Below are positions 8,528 through 17,344 of a DNA stretch of 64,000 bases, in pieces (the first letter of the stretch is position 1; every line of letters starts with the position of its first letter). The DNA comes from Streptomyces sp. R41. GTDB lineage: Bacteria; Actinomycetota; Actinomycetes; Streptomycetales; Streptomycetaceae. A model generated the notes under the pieces. The model worked only from the letters and a program-made list of their open reading frames with translations. It did not search any database and was not told the origin of the DNA. The position numbers and the translations under genes were made by a program. The DNA is taken from contig NZ_CP163443.1 in NCBI RefSeq assembly GCF_041053055.1, forward strand, positions 310,001 to 374,000, written 5' to 3'.

Positions 8528-9727
8528 CTAGAAAGGTGTCAGGGTGAGGCCGATCGCCGTGGGCGCGGTGTCCTGGATGTAGGAGGCGAAGTCGGCGACG
8601 TCGTCGAAGGCGAAGCCGTAGGCCTTGCCGTCCTCGGTCGCCGCGTGGATCGCCTTGGAGTAGTGGTTGGTGAGCTCGGCCTTGTAGAAGTCGCCTGCGC
8701 TGGTGGCCGGTTGGGCAGGGTTGCTGAGCAGTGTGGAGCGGTTGAAGCCGGCGCCGAGAACCGCGGCGACGGGGCCGGTGGTGCCGTCGTTGGGCGCGGC
8801 GAGGTTGCCGTCGCAGAAGAGGACGTCACGGGAGGAGGGCTTGCCGAAGGAGACCGAGGCAGGGCCGTCGAACGTGAACTTGTCGGCGCGCACCCGGCCG
8901 GTGAAGGTGCCGGCGTTGGTGGTGACGGTGAGGTCCTTGCCGGTGTACGTGCTCCACACCTCGTCGATGTACGGGGCGAAGTAGTCCTTGGCGAACAGGC
9001 CTGCGTCCAGTCCGTGCCCAGGGGCGATGACGCGCACGTCCTCCACCACCAGCGGCGCGAAGCCCTCGATCTGCCGTACGGCGGCGAAGGCGGCGGCACG
9101 TCCGCCGTCGCGCAGGGTGCCCGTGGTCTGCTCCTTCGCCCCGTTCAGCCGGATGCTCATCGGCACGCTGAACATGTCGACCATCGTCGTGTTGCAGAAC
9201 ATGCCGGCCGCGCTGTAGGTGAACTCGGCACAGTCGTGCAGCACGGCGAAGTTGGGATCCGAGGTGACCCAGCCGGCCGGATACTGCAGAGCCGCGTTGC
9301 CGTTACCGTCCGCCACGGCCTTGAACTTCAGCTTCTCGCCGAGCGACACGTAGATACGACCTGACATGTACGGCAGGGAGAGCTGGGTCTCGCCGCTGCC
9401 GGACAACGGGAGGGCGTAGTCGGTGAAGCCGTCCGCGCCGTTGTCCGAGAGGGATATGGGCGCCGGGGTGCCGTCCTGGGTGACGCGGACCTGCTTCCCG
9501 TCCTGGTTACCCACGATGTAGACGTGCACCGACGCGTTGCCGAACGAACCGCTGTTGTTGACGATCGTCAGGGGCAGCGAGCCAGCCGCCGCCTTGGTCG
9601 ACCCTTCGGTCGTTCCGGCAAGGGCGTACGGCGCGACGGCGGCGACGGCCGGAGCGGCGACGGCCGCGCCGCCCAGAGCGATGAACAGCTTGCGGCGGGT
9701 GAGGTTGCGCTGGTGACGAGGTGTCAT
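8528..9727 (-). CDS. Secreted glycoside hydrolase family 64 beta-1,3-glucanase
   Basis: 399 residues from the ATG at 9727, preceded by AAGGAG. The N-terminus is a Tat-type signal with twin arginine at 11-12 and a hydrophobic stretch (KLFIALGGAAVAAPAVAA). The mature part follows GH64 throughout: PLTIVNNSGSFGNASVHVYI near its start, DNGADGFTDYALPLSG, and KAYGFAFDDVADFASYIQD near the end. GH64 enzymes release laminaripentaose from beta-1,3-glucan, suggesting attack on fungal or algal wall polymers outside the cell. The gene is single; a perfect 12-bp palindrome upstream (9865-9876) looks like a LacI-family operator. Confidence 0.92.
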   Translation of the reverse strand: MTPRHQRNLTRRKLFIALGGAAVAAPAVAAVAPYALAGTTEGSTKAAAGSLPLTIVNNSGSFGNASVHVYIVGNQDGKQVRVTQDGTPAPISLSDNGADGFTDYALPLSGSGETQLSLPYMSGRIYVSLGEKLKFKAVADGNGNAALQYPAGWVTSDPNFAVLHDCAEFTYSAAGMFCNTTMVDMFSVPMSIRLNGAKEQTTGTLRDGGRAAAFAAVRQIEGFAPLVVEDVRVIAPGHGLDAGLFAKDYFAPYIDEVWSTYTGKDLTVTTNAGTFTGRVRADKFTFDGPASVSFGKPSSRDVLFCDGNLAAPNDGTTGPVAAVLGAGFNRSTLLSNPAQPATSAGDFYKAELTNHYSKAIHAATEDGKAYGFAFDDVADFASYIQDTAPTAIGLTLTPF

Positions 9728-9864
9728 GTGCGGTGTGCTCCTTGGTGCTTGTGCCTCTGCGAGGCAGTGGGGGGATGAGGAGAAGAACGCGGAGCGGTGA
9801 CCATCGGCATCGAAGGCAACGTTGTCGGTAACCCTTTGCGCAGTAGTCGATGCCTCGCACGCTT

Positions 9865-9876
9865 GAGAGCGCTCTC
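9865..9876. promoter_or_regulatory. LacI-family type operator upstream of the GH64 gene
   Basis: GAGAGCGCTCTC is a perfect 12-bp palindrome centred on CGCG-like GCGC, flanked by T on each side. It resembles the CebR-type box of Streptomyces sugar regulators (TGGGAGCGCTCCCA). It lies about 140 bp before the GH64 start codon, in the leader or promoter region. Substrate-dependent derepression of the glucanase is the natural inference. Confidence 0.5.
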
Positions 9877-10029
9877 TCGCGAGCGACGGGCGCCGCCGAT
9901 GGGCCCCGATGCTACGCACGAACCACTCCGCGGCCAACCGGTCGGCGAGATCGTCAAATCCCCCTGGCCTGGGGTTATTTGAGGTAACTCGGACGGAGGA
10001 AGATTGCTTAAGGCATGCTTAACCCGCAA

Positions 10030-11919
10030 TTAAGACTGATCGCCCAGCGTCAGGGACAAGCGCTGCGCCGTGCTCGATGTGGACGTGAATTCACGGCAGT
10101 TGACCACGGCGCGCATGACCTGCGTTGCCGCCCGGATGAGGTCCAGCCGTGGCGGCCGGTTCGTGCCGACGACGAGGCGGGCCTCCATCCAGGTCGTGGT
10201 CGCGCTGACGTCGGTACGAACGGTGCGTTGTCCAGTGAGCCAGCGCGTCGTGTCGCTGACGCCGGTGCCGCGCAGGACGGGGACGCTGTCGACATCGGCG
10301 CTCAGGCTGCCGTCTCCGTGCAGCGTCCAGCGGGCTCCACGGAGAGGGTCGACCAGGTCCTGGGCTTGAGCCTTGGATCCGGACAGCACTTCGACGGATG
10401 TGACGCTCAGGGTGCGGAGGGTGCGCGGTCCGTCCGCAGGGGGTGGCGCCGAACCACCGGACGCCGTCGGAAGGCCGCCGCGCGTGAAGGAAGGGAGCCC
10501 TGGTGGACGCGTCGGATCAGCCGGTGCGGAACGGCTGGGGCACGCCGTCGACGTACCGTCGGCCCCGTCGCCGCCCTCGCTCGGTCCCCCCGTGGACGCC
10601 GTGGCGCGCCCGTCCCCGGCGTCGGCGAAGACGTCCCCGGTCGGGCGGGACGCAAGAGGCAGAAGTCCGACGAGCAGGACAACCGCGGGGAAAAGGACGG
10701 CTGTCGTGTACACCCTCGACGAGAGGGAGAAGGCCGGTGCCCGCCGGCCTCCGGCCGAGGATCGGACAGTGGCCGCCAGGGGCCAGACGAGGACGACGGC
10801 GAGTGTCGCCCACCATGCGGGGTCCGTTGTGAGCGTGTCGTGGGCCAATGCGAGGACTTCCCTGGTGGCTCGATCCCGCGACGCGCCCAGAAGCACGTAC
10901 GCGGGCACCGCGCCCAGCATGGCCAGCAGTAGCTGGGCGAGCAGAGCCACCGGCCACAGCAGCGTCAACAGGAGCTGTGCCCCGCCGGTTTCCCCACGAG
11001 TCGCGAACCAGATCCGTACCCCTACGGGAGGGTGGTAGAGCCGGGCCAGGCCTCCGTGATCCCCCTCTGCCAGGCGACGCAGCGCGCGTACGAGGGTGTC
11101 GGGCCCCGCCGCCTCGGCAGCCCACCGGTCCGCCCCCAGTTCCGCCGCCCAGAGCGCGGCCACCACCAGGAGCAGTACTTTCGGCACGCTGCACAGGACC
11201 AGGACGACCTCGGCGAGCGTCAGCCGGGCGGTCGCATTGCCCGTGACGAACAACAGGGTGACGGGCAGGACGACGAAGCCCGCGAGCACATACGGCCAGA
11301 CGCGGACAAGGGCGGTGAAGGGGCTGCCGAGCCCGGCGACATGCTGTTCGCCGCGGCGCAGATGCCCGAGCTCGTGCAGGAGGACCGCGCGGGCCGCCTC
11401 CACGTCCGTCTCCCACAGGTGGACGAGCGGCGCGAACACGCCGACCCTGATGCCGCGCCAACTGCTCGGGTAGACGCGGGCGGAGAGTCCGGATTGGGTG
11501 CTGAGGCGCAGTCGGGTGCCCGGCGCGTGCTCATTCAGGAACGCCGTCATCCGGTCGTGGAAGTGAGGTTGAGAGACTTCGCCGGGTGCCGGCGGTGGCC
11601 CTGCCGCCGGGGCCATCAACGGATGGTCGGGCGGAAGCAGTCCGTAGCGCCGCTCGACGAAGTGGCAGCGCATCCGCGGGGCGAAGATCGCGAGGACGGC
11701 TGCCAGCAGGAAGAAGAGGGGCAGGAACTGCACCAGACTGAACATCGCGGTGACGAACCGGCCCAGGCGCGCTCCGTCGAATTGCTCCAGCCCCGAACCC
11801 ACCCAGAAGGCGTGCCCGATGAGCGAGGGGACCTGCACGATGAACAGGAGCAGCATCAGCCACAGCCACGGAGGCGGACTCCATGAGCGGGCCGGCAAAG
11901 AGGTCGGGGATCCGCTCAT
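10030..11919 (-). CDS. Membrane-embedded M48-family zinc metallopeptidase
   Basis: 629 residues. The zinc-binding motif HELGH lies at about 182-186 and the third ligand in ELGAD at about 260-264, the gluzincin layout of the M48/HtpX group. At least six hydrophobic segments are visible (about 17-35, 55-78, 206-228, 236-258, 312-345, 412-429), so the active site sits at the membrane. The C-terminal third is a Pro/Ser/Thr-rich linker and an uncharacterised domain (PRTLRTLSVTSVEV ... TWMEARLVVGTNR). Similar proteins in Streptomyces have no known substrate; membrane protein quality control is a reasonable guess. The next gene upstream on the same strand (11984) may be co-transcribed. Confidence 0.82.
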   Translation of the reverse strand: MSGSPTSLPARSWSPPPWLWLMLLLFIVQVPSLIGHAFWVGSGLEQFDGARLGRFVTAMFSLVQFLPLFFLLAAVLAIFAPRMRCHFVERRYGLLPPDHPLMAPAAGPPPAPGEVSQPHFHDRMTAFLNEHAPGTRLRLSTQSGLSARVYPSSWRGIRVGVFAPLVHLWETDVEAARAVLLHELGHLRRGEQHVAGLGSPFTALVRVWPYVLAGFVVLPVTLLFVTGNATARLTLAEVVLVLCSVPKVLLLVVAALWAAELGADRWAAEAAGPDTLVRALRRLAEGDHGGLARLYHPPVGVRIWFATRGETGGAQLLLTLLWPVALLAQLLLAMLGAVPAYVLLGASRDRATREVLALAHDTLTTDPAWWATLAVVLVWPLAATVRSSAGGRRAPAFSLSSRVYTTAVLFPAVVLLVGLLPLASRPTGDVFADAGDGRATASTGGPSEGGDGADGTSTACPSRSAPADPTRPPGLPSFTRGGLPTASGGSAPPPADGPRTLRTLSVTSVEVLSGSKAQAQDLVDPLRGARWTLHGDGSLSADVDSVPVLRGTGVSDTTRWLTGQRTVRTDVSATTTWMEARLVVGTNRPPRLDLIRAATQVMRAVVNCREFTSTSSTAQRLSLTLGDQS

Positions 11920-11983
11920 GGCGTCGTGCGGCGGTGTCCGCCGTGTCGGCGCGGTGGGTGGGAGCGTCCGGTCGGCGGTTTGC

Positions 11984-12820
11984 TCATCCGTGGCTCGTTC
12001 CGTCCGAACCCGGCGACGGTCGGGGGCCCGTCGTGCGCGGCCGTCCGACGCGGGACAGCAGGCCCGACGCGGCGGCAGCTAACCGGTGCAGTCCTGTCCG
12101 CCGGGGCTGAGCCCCGCGCACGGCCGGCTGTGGCGGCTCCTCGGCAACGAGGGCGTCGAGGAACGCGGCCACCTCGGCCGGATCGTCGTGGGCCAGCAAC
12201 TGGGCGGTCACCCGGGCGGCCAACTTGTCGGCCTCGGACGGCTCGATCCCCCGGGCTCGAAGCCGTCCGCTCATCTGCAGGGCGGCTCGCATGACCTCCG
12301 TCGTGGGCGCGGACGATGGGCGGGTGTCGTCCGTGGTGGGATCCGGGTCAGGACTGTGCATCTGACCGGTCCGGCCCGGAGCATCCCCGCTCGCGTCCGG
12401 ATCCGCGCCGTCGCCCCCGTCGGCGTGTCGTGGCAGGACCGGGTCCCTTCCGTCCACAGCGTGTCGTGGCGACGCCGGGTCGCTTCCCTCCAGAGCGTGT
12501 CGTGACGATTCGGAACGCTGCGCCCGCAGTCCGAGCAACAAGCCGGCGGCGGACAGCATGTTGCTCAACTCCGGGCTCGCCAACGCCGACTTGATGGCCT
12601 CGGCGGCGTAGGCCAGTCCGTCCAGCACCGCGGGCAGGACAGAGACCGTCCCGCCGCCCATTCCGCCGGGTGCGTGTCCGCGCGAGGAGAAGAGGTTCCG
12701 GCGGGTGGTGCCACCCGCGGCGTAGGCCCGAGTGGTCTGAGCGGCCAGCGCTGTCTCACCGGGCGCGGCCCACGCGGCGATCCGTAGGCTCCAGCGGTCA
12801 AGTCGGTCGGTCGTCGTCAT
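11984..12820 (-). CDS. Uncharacterised protein with internal 12-residue repeats
   Basis: 278 residues from the ATG at 12820, which follows GGGAGG at good spacing. I recognise no domain. The N-terminal half (LDRWSLRIAAWAAPGETALA, then VLPAVLDGLAYAAEAIKSAL) is helical. A low-complexity middle contains two and a half copies of a 12-residue repeat (SPRHAxDGxDPv-like). A helical C-terminal part follows (IEPSEADKLAARVTAQLLAH). No signal peptide. It lies 64 bp upstream of the M48 peptidase on the same strand and could act with it. Function not assigned. Confidence 0.6.
   Translation of the reverse strand: MTTTDRLDRWSLRIAAWAAPGETALAAQTTRAYAAGGTTRRNLFSSRGHAPGGMGGGTVSVLPAVLDGLAYAAEAIKSALASPELSNMLSAAGLLLGLRAQRSESSRHALEGSDPASPRHAVDGRDPVLPRHADGGDGADPDASGDAPGRTGQMHSPDPDPTTDDTRPSSAPTTEVMRAALQMSGRLRARGIEPSEADKLAARVTAQLLAHDDPAEVAAFLDALVAEEPPQPAVRGAQPRRTGLHRLAAAASGLLSRVGRPRTTGPRPSPGSDGTSHG
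12425..12504. repeat. 36-bp tandem repeats inside the 11984-12820 gene
   Basis: GTGTCGTG recurs at 12425, 12461 and 12497, a period of 36 bp (12 codons). The copies encode the RHAxxGxDPxxP units of the uncharacterised protein. The multiple of three keeps the frame, so copy number can vary without breaking the gene. Confidence 0.7.
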
Positions 12821-12841
12821 CCGGCCTCCCCGCGTCCGGTC

Positions 12842-12886
12842 TGCCTGTGTCGGGTGTGCCTGTGTGCGGTGTGCCTGTGTCCGGTC
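12842..12886. repeat. Three tandem 15-bp repeats in the leader of the 12820 gene
   Basis: Units of TGCCTGTGT plus CGGGTG, GCGGTG or CCGGTC occupy 12842-12856, 12857-12871 and 12872-12886. They lie immediately upstream (on the minus strand) of the chosen start at 12820. If translated they would add TQAH-like repeats, but the ribosome site supports the downstream start. Confidence 0.7.
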
Positions 12887-12902
12887 TTCCACGTCCGCCG
12901 CC

Positions 12903-13775
12903 TCACGAGGCGGTCCCTTGGAATTCGAAGCGGAACTCGATCAGGCTGTCGGTGCTGGTGCCCTCTGCCGTCAGGGATGCCGTGGAGCCGTCGAGTTGTC
13001 CCGCGAAGGTCGTACCGGAGGCCAGTGCGTGCGGATAGCCTCCGGGCAATTCGCCGAGGTCGGATCGACAGGCCACGACAGGGCTCGGCCAGTTGAGCAA
13101 ATTGAGGGCCACGGCCTCCTGGACGTGCGGGTCGGTCAGCCGGGCGTCCAGTTCGCCGTCGGACCAGCCCACATCCCAGTACGTCAGCAGCAGGTGCGGA
13201 TCACGGGGGTTGCCCGCCAGGTCCTGGCCGGAGGTCGTACTGACCGCCGAGGACCAGAACGACACAGCACCGGCCTGGGACGGGTCACCCGCAGCGAACA
13301 GCAGGGAGAATGGGTTGTCCTCGGTCTCGTCCCCGCCGGTCCGCGGCCGGCTCAGGTTGAGCGTGCTCGCCAGGGAGTAGGTCTGGCTGTCGGCCAGGCG
13401 GCGGGAGCCGTCGGCGTTGCAGAAGTCGTAGATGTCGACGGAGACGTCGGCGGTACCGCTGTACGCCTTGCCCCACAGCGCCGACGCGTCCGACGCGCCG
13501 TCGGACAACGGTTCGTCCTCCGGAGACTCCGTGACCGGGTCGTCGGTCCGGGTCGTCGGTACGTCGGTGACCGAGGGCGTCGGTTCGGGCGGCGAGGTGG
13601 ACGCCGTCGGACTGGACGCCAGGGCGCTGGGAGGAGCCGACGACGCGCCGGCATTTGTCGAACCTCCGTCCCCACACCCCGTAAGCGTGGCGCATATGAG
13701 TCCCAGGCAGACCGCTGCGATCAGGCGAGTCCGAGCGATTCCGGGCAGCCCTCGTACCCCCGTCATGACGGACAT
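12903..13775 (-). CDS. Predicted lipoprotein of unknown function
   Basis: 290 residues from the ATG at 13775, with a GGGAGGGG ribosome site. The lipobox LTGC places the lipidated cysteine at residue 34 after a hydrophobic signal (RLIAAVCLGLICAT). A Ser/Thr/Pro-rich linker follows, then a globular domain with VDIYDFCNADGSRRLADS and LNLLNWPSPVVACRSDLGEL. It would be anchored outside the cytoplasmic membrane. No domain recognised. It is divergent from the two-component system that starts at 13981, so it may be a target or accessory of that system; this is inference from position only. Confidence 0.7.
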   Translation of the reverse strand: MSVMTGVRGLPGIARTRLIAAVCLGLICATLTGCGDGGSTNAGASSAPPSALASSPTASTSPPEPTPSVTDVPTTRTDDPVTESPEDEPLSDGASDASALWGKAYSGTADVSVDIYDFCNADGSRRLADSQTYSLASTLNLSRPRTGGDETEDNPFSLLFAAGDPSQAGAVSFWSSAVSTTSGQDLAGNPRDPHLLLTYWDVGWSDGELDARLTDPHVQEAVALNLLNWPSPVVACRSDLGELPGGYPHALASGTTFAGQLDGSTASLTAEGTSTDSLIEFRFEFQGTAS

Positions 13776-13980
13776 GACATCCCCTCCCCCACACCTGGTG
13801 GCTCCCCCACGAGCCCCCAGGACAGGGGACGTTACGCTTCGAGGTCGTTCAATTACGCCACACAAATCCTTCGTTACCGTTTCGTGCCCGCGGGCGGCGA
13901 GGGGGCGCCCGACGGGGCTGATGCACCATGGGCGGGCCGGGCGCAATGGCCGGTTTCCAGCGACCTGGGGGTGTGTGGCG

Positions 13981-14685
13981 ATGAGCGGAGACCGGGGCCG
14001 TGTCCTGGTCGTCGACGACGACGCGGCGATACGGCGCTCGCTGGAACGCGGGCTGCGGCTCGGCGGGTTCACCGTGGACCTCGCCGACGGCGGCCGCCCG
14101 GCGCTGGCCGTGATCAGACGGACGCCACCGGACGCGATCGTGCTGGACATCTCCATGCCGGACCTCAGCGGCATCGACGTGTGCCGGACGCTGCGCGGCG
14201 AGAACAACGACGTACCCGTCCTGATGCTCTCCGCGCTCGACGAGACCACCGACCGGATCGCGGGGCTGCAGGCCGGCGGCGACGACTATCTGGTCAAGCC
14301 CTTCGCCCTGCAGGAGTTGGTGCTGCGCCTGCAGGCCCTGCTCCGGCGCCGACCGCCGCGGGACACCGACACCGTACGAGTGGGCGGACTGCTGCTGGAT
14401 CCCGCGGCCCGCCGGGTGAGCCTCGACGGGAACCCCGTGGAACTGACGCGACGCGAGTTCGAGCTTCTGCACGTGCTCGCGCGCAACGCCGGCCTCGTGC
14501 TCAGCCGCGACCAACTCCTCGACCGGGTCTGGGGGTACGACTTCGAGGTGCGCACCGACGCGGTGGACACGTTCGTGAGCTATCTGCGGCGCAAGCTGGA
14601 GGCATCGGGCCGCGCCCGCATCGTCCACACCGTACGAGGAGTGGGCTTCGTACTGCGGGACGACGGTGCGGGGGCCGGGCGATGA
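13981..14685 (+). CDS. OmpR/PhoB-family response regulator
   Basis: 234 residues. The receiver domain has the acidic pair at 12-13 (VVDDD), the phospho-acceptor Asp at about 56 (IVLDISMPDLSG), Ser at about 84 and Lys at about 106 (DDYLVKPF). The C-terminal winged helix carries VELTRREFELLHVLARNAG and VDTFVSYLRRKLE ... IVHTVRGVGFVL, typical of OmpR DNA-binding domains. Its stop overlaps the start of the kinase (ATGA), so the two are coupled. Upstream 200 bp separate it from the divergent lipoprotein. Confidence 0.95.
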   Translation: MSGDRGRVLVVDDDAAIRRSLERGLRLGGFTVDLADGGRPALAVIRRTPPDAIVLDISMPDLSGIDVCRTLRGENNDVPVLMLSALDETTDRIAGLQAGGDDYLVKPFALQELVLRLQALLRRRPPRDTDTVRVGGLLLDPAARRVSLDGNPVELTRREFELLHVLARNAGLVLSRDQLLDRVWGYDFEVRTDAVDTFVSYLRRKLEASGRARIVHTVRGVGFVLRDDGAGAGR

Positions 14686-16166
14686 GACTGTCCACTCGGA
14701 TCGCCCTGGCTGTCGGGGCCACCGTGCCCGTACTGGTCCTGGCCACCGGCTGGCTGCTGTTGCGGCTGGTCGCGACGGATCTGCACGACGAGCAGGACAC
14801 TCACCTGCGCGAACGCGCCACAGCGGTGGCCAAGGACGCGCGCGGGCTGCTGCGCGCGAGCGCCGCCGACCGTTCGGCGGCGGTGGAACAGGCCCGGGAG
14901 CGGCGGCTGTTCACCTCCGCCCTGGACGTGGGCGTACGGCTGATCGGTCCCGAGGAGACCTTCGTCGGCGGCCCGCAACCCGACGAAGGTGTGGCGCTGC
15001 CGAAGAGCGCGGCGGTCCCGGTGACGTTGCGGGCCGACGGCCGGAGCTGGCGGGTTCTGTCGACGCGGGTGACCGGATCGCGGCCCGGCGTACGCGGCAC
15101 GCTATGGCTGTTCGCGCCGGACACGGCCGGTGAGTCCCAACTGCGCCTGGTCCGCAGGCGGGTGGTGACCGTCGCGCTGCTCGCCGCGCCGCTGTCCGCA
15201 CTGCTCGCCGGGGCCGTCGCCACCCGCGCGAGCCGTCCGCTGCGCCGCCTGCGGGACCGTGCGAGCGGCCTGGACCCACGTAGCAACACGGCCCGGCTGG
15301 AGCACGTTGCGACGCGGATCGCCGAGGTCGACGACTTGGCGCATACCCTGCAGACCGTCCTGACCCGCTACGACGAACAGGCCGCCAGAACCGCCGAGGC
15401 GCTCGCCACGGCCCGTTCCTTCGCCTCGGCCGCCTCGCACGAACTGCGCACTCCGCTGATGAGCATGCAGACCAATCTAGAGATCCTCACCGAACATCCG
15501 GAGCTTCCCGGGCCCGACCGCGACGAAGTGCTGGGCGACCTGCGCCGCGAGCACGCCCGACTGCTGGGGCTGCTGGTGATGCTGCGCGAACTCGGTCGCG
15601 GCGACCTGGTCGAGGCGGATGCCTTCGGCCGGGTGGACCTCGCGGACGTCGTCGAGGCGAGCGCGCAGGAACAGCGGCGACACCATCCGCTCGCCCGGAT
15701 CTCCATCGACTGCGCGGTGGGACTGCGCGTCCACGGCTGGGAGCCCGGGCTGCGCGTGGTCGTGGACAACCTTCTCGCGAACGCGCTCGTGCACGGCTGC
15801 GAGGACGGTCGGCCCGCGCAGGTCGAGATCACGCTGCGCGCGAGCGGCGGCTCCGCGGTCCTCGTCGTCGACGACCGGGGACCGGGCATCCGGCCCGACC
15901 AACGCTCTGAGGTCTTCCAACGCTTCAAGCGCCGACCGGACAGCCCGGGTTCTGGCCTCGGGCTCACCCTCGTCGCCCAGCAGATCGACCTGCACCGGGG
16001 CCGGATCCGCATACTGAACCCGCCGACAGGGCCGGGCACCCGGATCGAGGTCACCCTGCCGCTGATCAACGGCTCGGCGGGCGCGGAGGCCACGCTTCCC
16101 CTCCAGCGCAACTGGATGATCACGACCGCGGGCCGGCCACAAGAATTCCACAGAGAGGACTCCTAG
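14682..16166 (+). CDS. Membrane sensor histidine kinase
   Basis: 494 residues from the ATG at 14682, which overlaps the response-regulator stop by four bases. Two transmembrane helices (about 6-30 and 161-181) enclose a roughly 130-residue sensor region. A HAMP-like segment follows, then the phospho-accepting His at about 253 in ASHELRTPLM, and the HATPase domain with N box (VDNLLANALVHG), G1 (VDDRGPGI) and G2 (SGLGLTLV). It should phosphorylate the regulator encoded just upstream. The sensed signal is unknown; the next two genes encode small exported proteins that could modulate it. Confidence 0.95.
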   Translation: MRLSTRIALAVGATVPVLVLATGWLLLRLVATDLHDEQDTHLRERATAVAKDARGLLRASAADRSAAVEQARERRLFTSALDVGVRLIGPEETFVGGPQPDEGVALPKSAAVPVTLRADGRSWRVLSTRVTGSRPGVRGTLWLFAPDTAGESQLRLVRRRVVTVALLAAPLSALLAGAVATRASRPLRRLRDRASGLDPRSNTARLEHVATRIAEVDDLAHTLQTVLTRYDEQAARTAEALATARSFASAASHELRTPLMSMQTNLEILTEHPELPGPDRDEVLGDLRREHARLLGLLVMLRELGRGDLVEADAFGRVDLADVVEASAQEQRRHHPLARISIDCAVGLRVHGWEPGLRVVVDNLLANALVHGCEDGRPAQVEITLRASGGSAVLVVDDRGPGIRPDQRSEVFQRFKRRPDSPGSGLGLTLVAQQIDLHRGRIRILNPPTGPGTRIEVTLPLINGSAGAEATLPLQRNWMITTAGRPQEFHREDS

Positions 16167-16213
16167 CTTTCCGGGCGTGAGGGCAACCGCCCGTGAACGC
16201 AGAGGAGTTCGCC

Positions 16214-16612
16214 ATGCCAAGGACCAGGACAACCGTCGTCTCGCTGGTCGCCGTCGGCACGCTGTTCGGTGCGGCAGGCGCCGCGACGGCCGACGACCCG
16301 CAGCCCACGCCATCGGGCGCCCCCACGGGGGACGGCGCGCCCGCGCTGTGCAAGCGCGCGCCGAAGATCGACCACCGCATCCACCGCATCCTCGACCGGC
16401 TGCAGGCGGACGCGTCACAGCGTGGCTCCATCGCCCGCCTGGAACAGCGCGTGGCCCATGCCAAGTCCGCCGGACACACGGAGATCGAGACCTATCTGAA
16501 CGGCCGGCTCACCTTCCGACGATCCCTCGTACCCACCCTGGAGGCGCGCCAAAAGGATCTGGCCGACGTGGAGAAGTGGTGCGAGGCACACGACAACGGA
16601 GCCGACAAGTGA
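16214..16612 (+). CDS. Small secreted helical protein
   Basis: 132 residues from the ATG at 16214, preceded by GAGGAG. A signal peptide (TTVVSLVAVGTLFGAAGAATA) precedes a mature helical domain with two cysteines (ALCKRAPKIDHRIHRILDRL and EKWCEAHDNG). No family recognised. It follows the histidine kinase by 47 bp and overlaps the next gene by GTGA, so it is probably in one operon with the two-component system and exported where the kinase sensor domain sits. Confidence 0.75.
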   Translation: MPRTRTTVVSLVAVGTLFGAAGAATADDPQPTPSGAPTGDGAPALCKRAPKIDHRIHRILDRLQADASQRGSIARLEQRVAHAKSAGHTEIETYLNGRLTFRRSLVPTLEARQKDLADVEKWCEAHDNGADK

Positions 16613-16803
16613 TCCGCGCGCGCCACGCGGGAGTGGCCGCCGGCGCCGCCGTGCTGCTCCTTTTGACAGCATGCGGCAGCCACGGCGACAACACGCAGAG
16701 CCCTGCGCCTGCCTCCTCCACGGATCTCACGCATCTGCAGAAACTGGTCGAGGACGCCGAGTCGGCGGCGAGTTCCGCGGAGTCCGACATGGCACGGGAG
16801 TGA
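16609..16803 (+). CDS. Very small lipoprotein
   Basis: 64 residues from a GTG at 16609 that overlaps the preceding stop (GTGA). The N-terminus VIRARHAGVAAGAAVLLLLTAC is a classical lipoprotein signal with the lipidated Cys at 22. The mature peptide is only about 43 residues and acidic, with a helical end (LQKLVEDAESAASSAESDM). It is the fourth gene of the two-component operon. Role unknown; small mature size suggests a binding partner rather than an enzyme. Confidence 0.7.
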   Translation: MIRARHAGVAAGAAVLLLLTACGSHGDNTQSPAPASSTDLTHLQKLVEDAESAASSAESDMARE

Positions 16804-17021
16804 CGCACAGGGTTGTGGCTGGCCGACCGCCGCCCACGAGTGAGTGCGCCCCACCCGCCACTGACAGCGGGCCCGGGCAGCACAGGTGATCGACACACTT
16901 ATTACGTACACGCCTTTCTCCGACCGATCCAGATTCTCAGCGAGCCGTGGGTGCCGCCGGGAACCGGCGCCCCTCTCGGCCGGCGCCAGGGCGCCGTATC
17001 AGCGCAGCCGGTCATCTCTCC

Positions 17022-17225
17022 GTGCCTGACGCGCTGCACTGCATGGTGGTCGTCGACAGGGTCGACTGCGATCATGCGGGCGCGGTCTACGACGCCTTCG
17101 CCGCGTACCGCGCGCTGCGGACGTTCCGCGAGATCGGCGACACATCGCCGCTGCACGCCACGGCCACAGGGCAGGCGATCCTCACCCATCTGACCGCCAC
17201 GGAGGCCGGCAGACGTGCGGCGGCA
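17022..17225 (+). pseudogene. Remnant of an IclR-family regulator
   Basis: A plus-strand frame encodes MVVVDRVDCDHAGAVYDAF and REIGDTSPLHATATGQAIL, which match the effector-domain core of IclR regulators (usually GxxxPLHATATGRAIL). The helix-turn-helix half is absent and the frame runs into unrelated sequence after about 65 codons. It lies tail-to-tail with the aldehyde dehydrogenase operon. The preceding 16804-17021 holds no supported gene. Confidence 0.6.
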
Positions 17226-17344
17226 CGGCACAGGACCGTCCTCCCTGTGCCCGATCGGACGAGGACCGGGCACAGGGGCGGCCCGCGCGGTGCGAGGTGC
17301 GACGGCGGGGCGGCGCCGGCAGGGCATGACCGCCGCCCCGCCCG

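Noticed and set aside
12425..12504. CRISPR-like repeat array
   Set aside because: The units are contiguous, without spacers, and keep the reading frame of a coding gene.
12864..14681. Reading the histidine kinase as a protein of about 1100 residues starting far upstream
   Set aside because: The extra part runs antisense to the lipoprotein and out of frame through the response regulator. The ATG overlapping the regulator stop gives a normal kinase.
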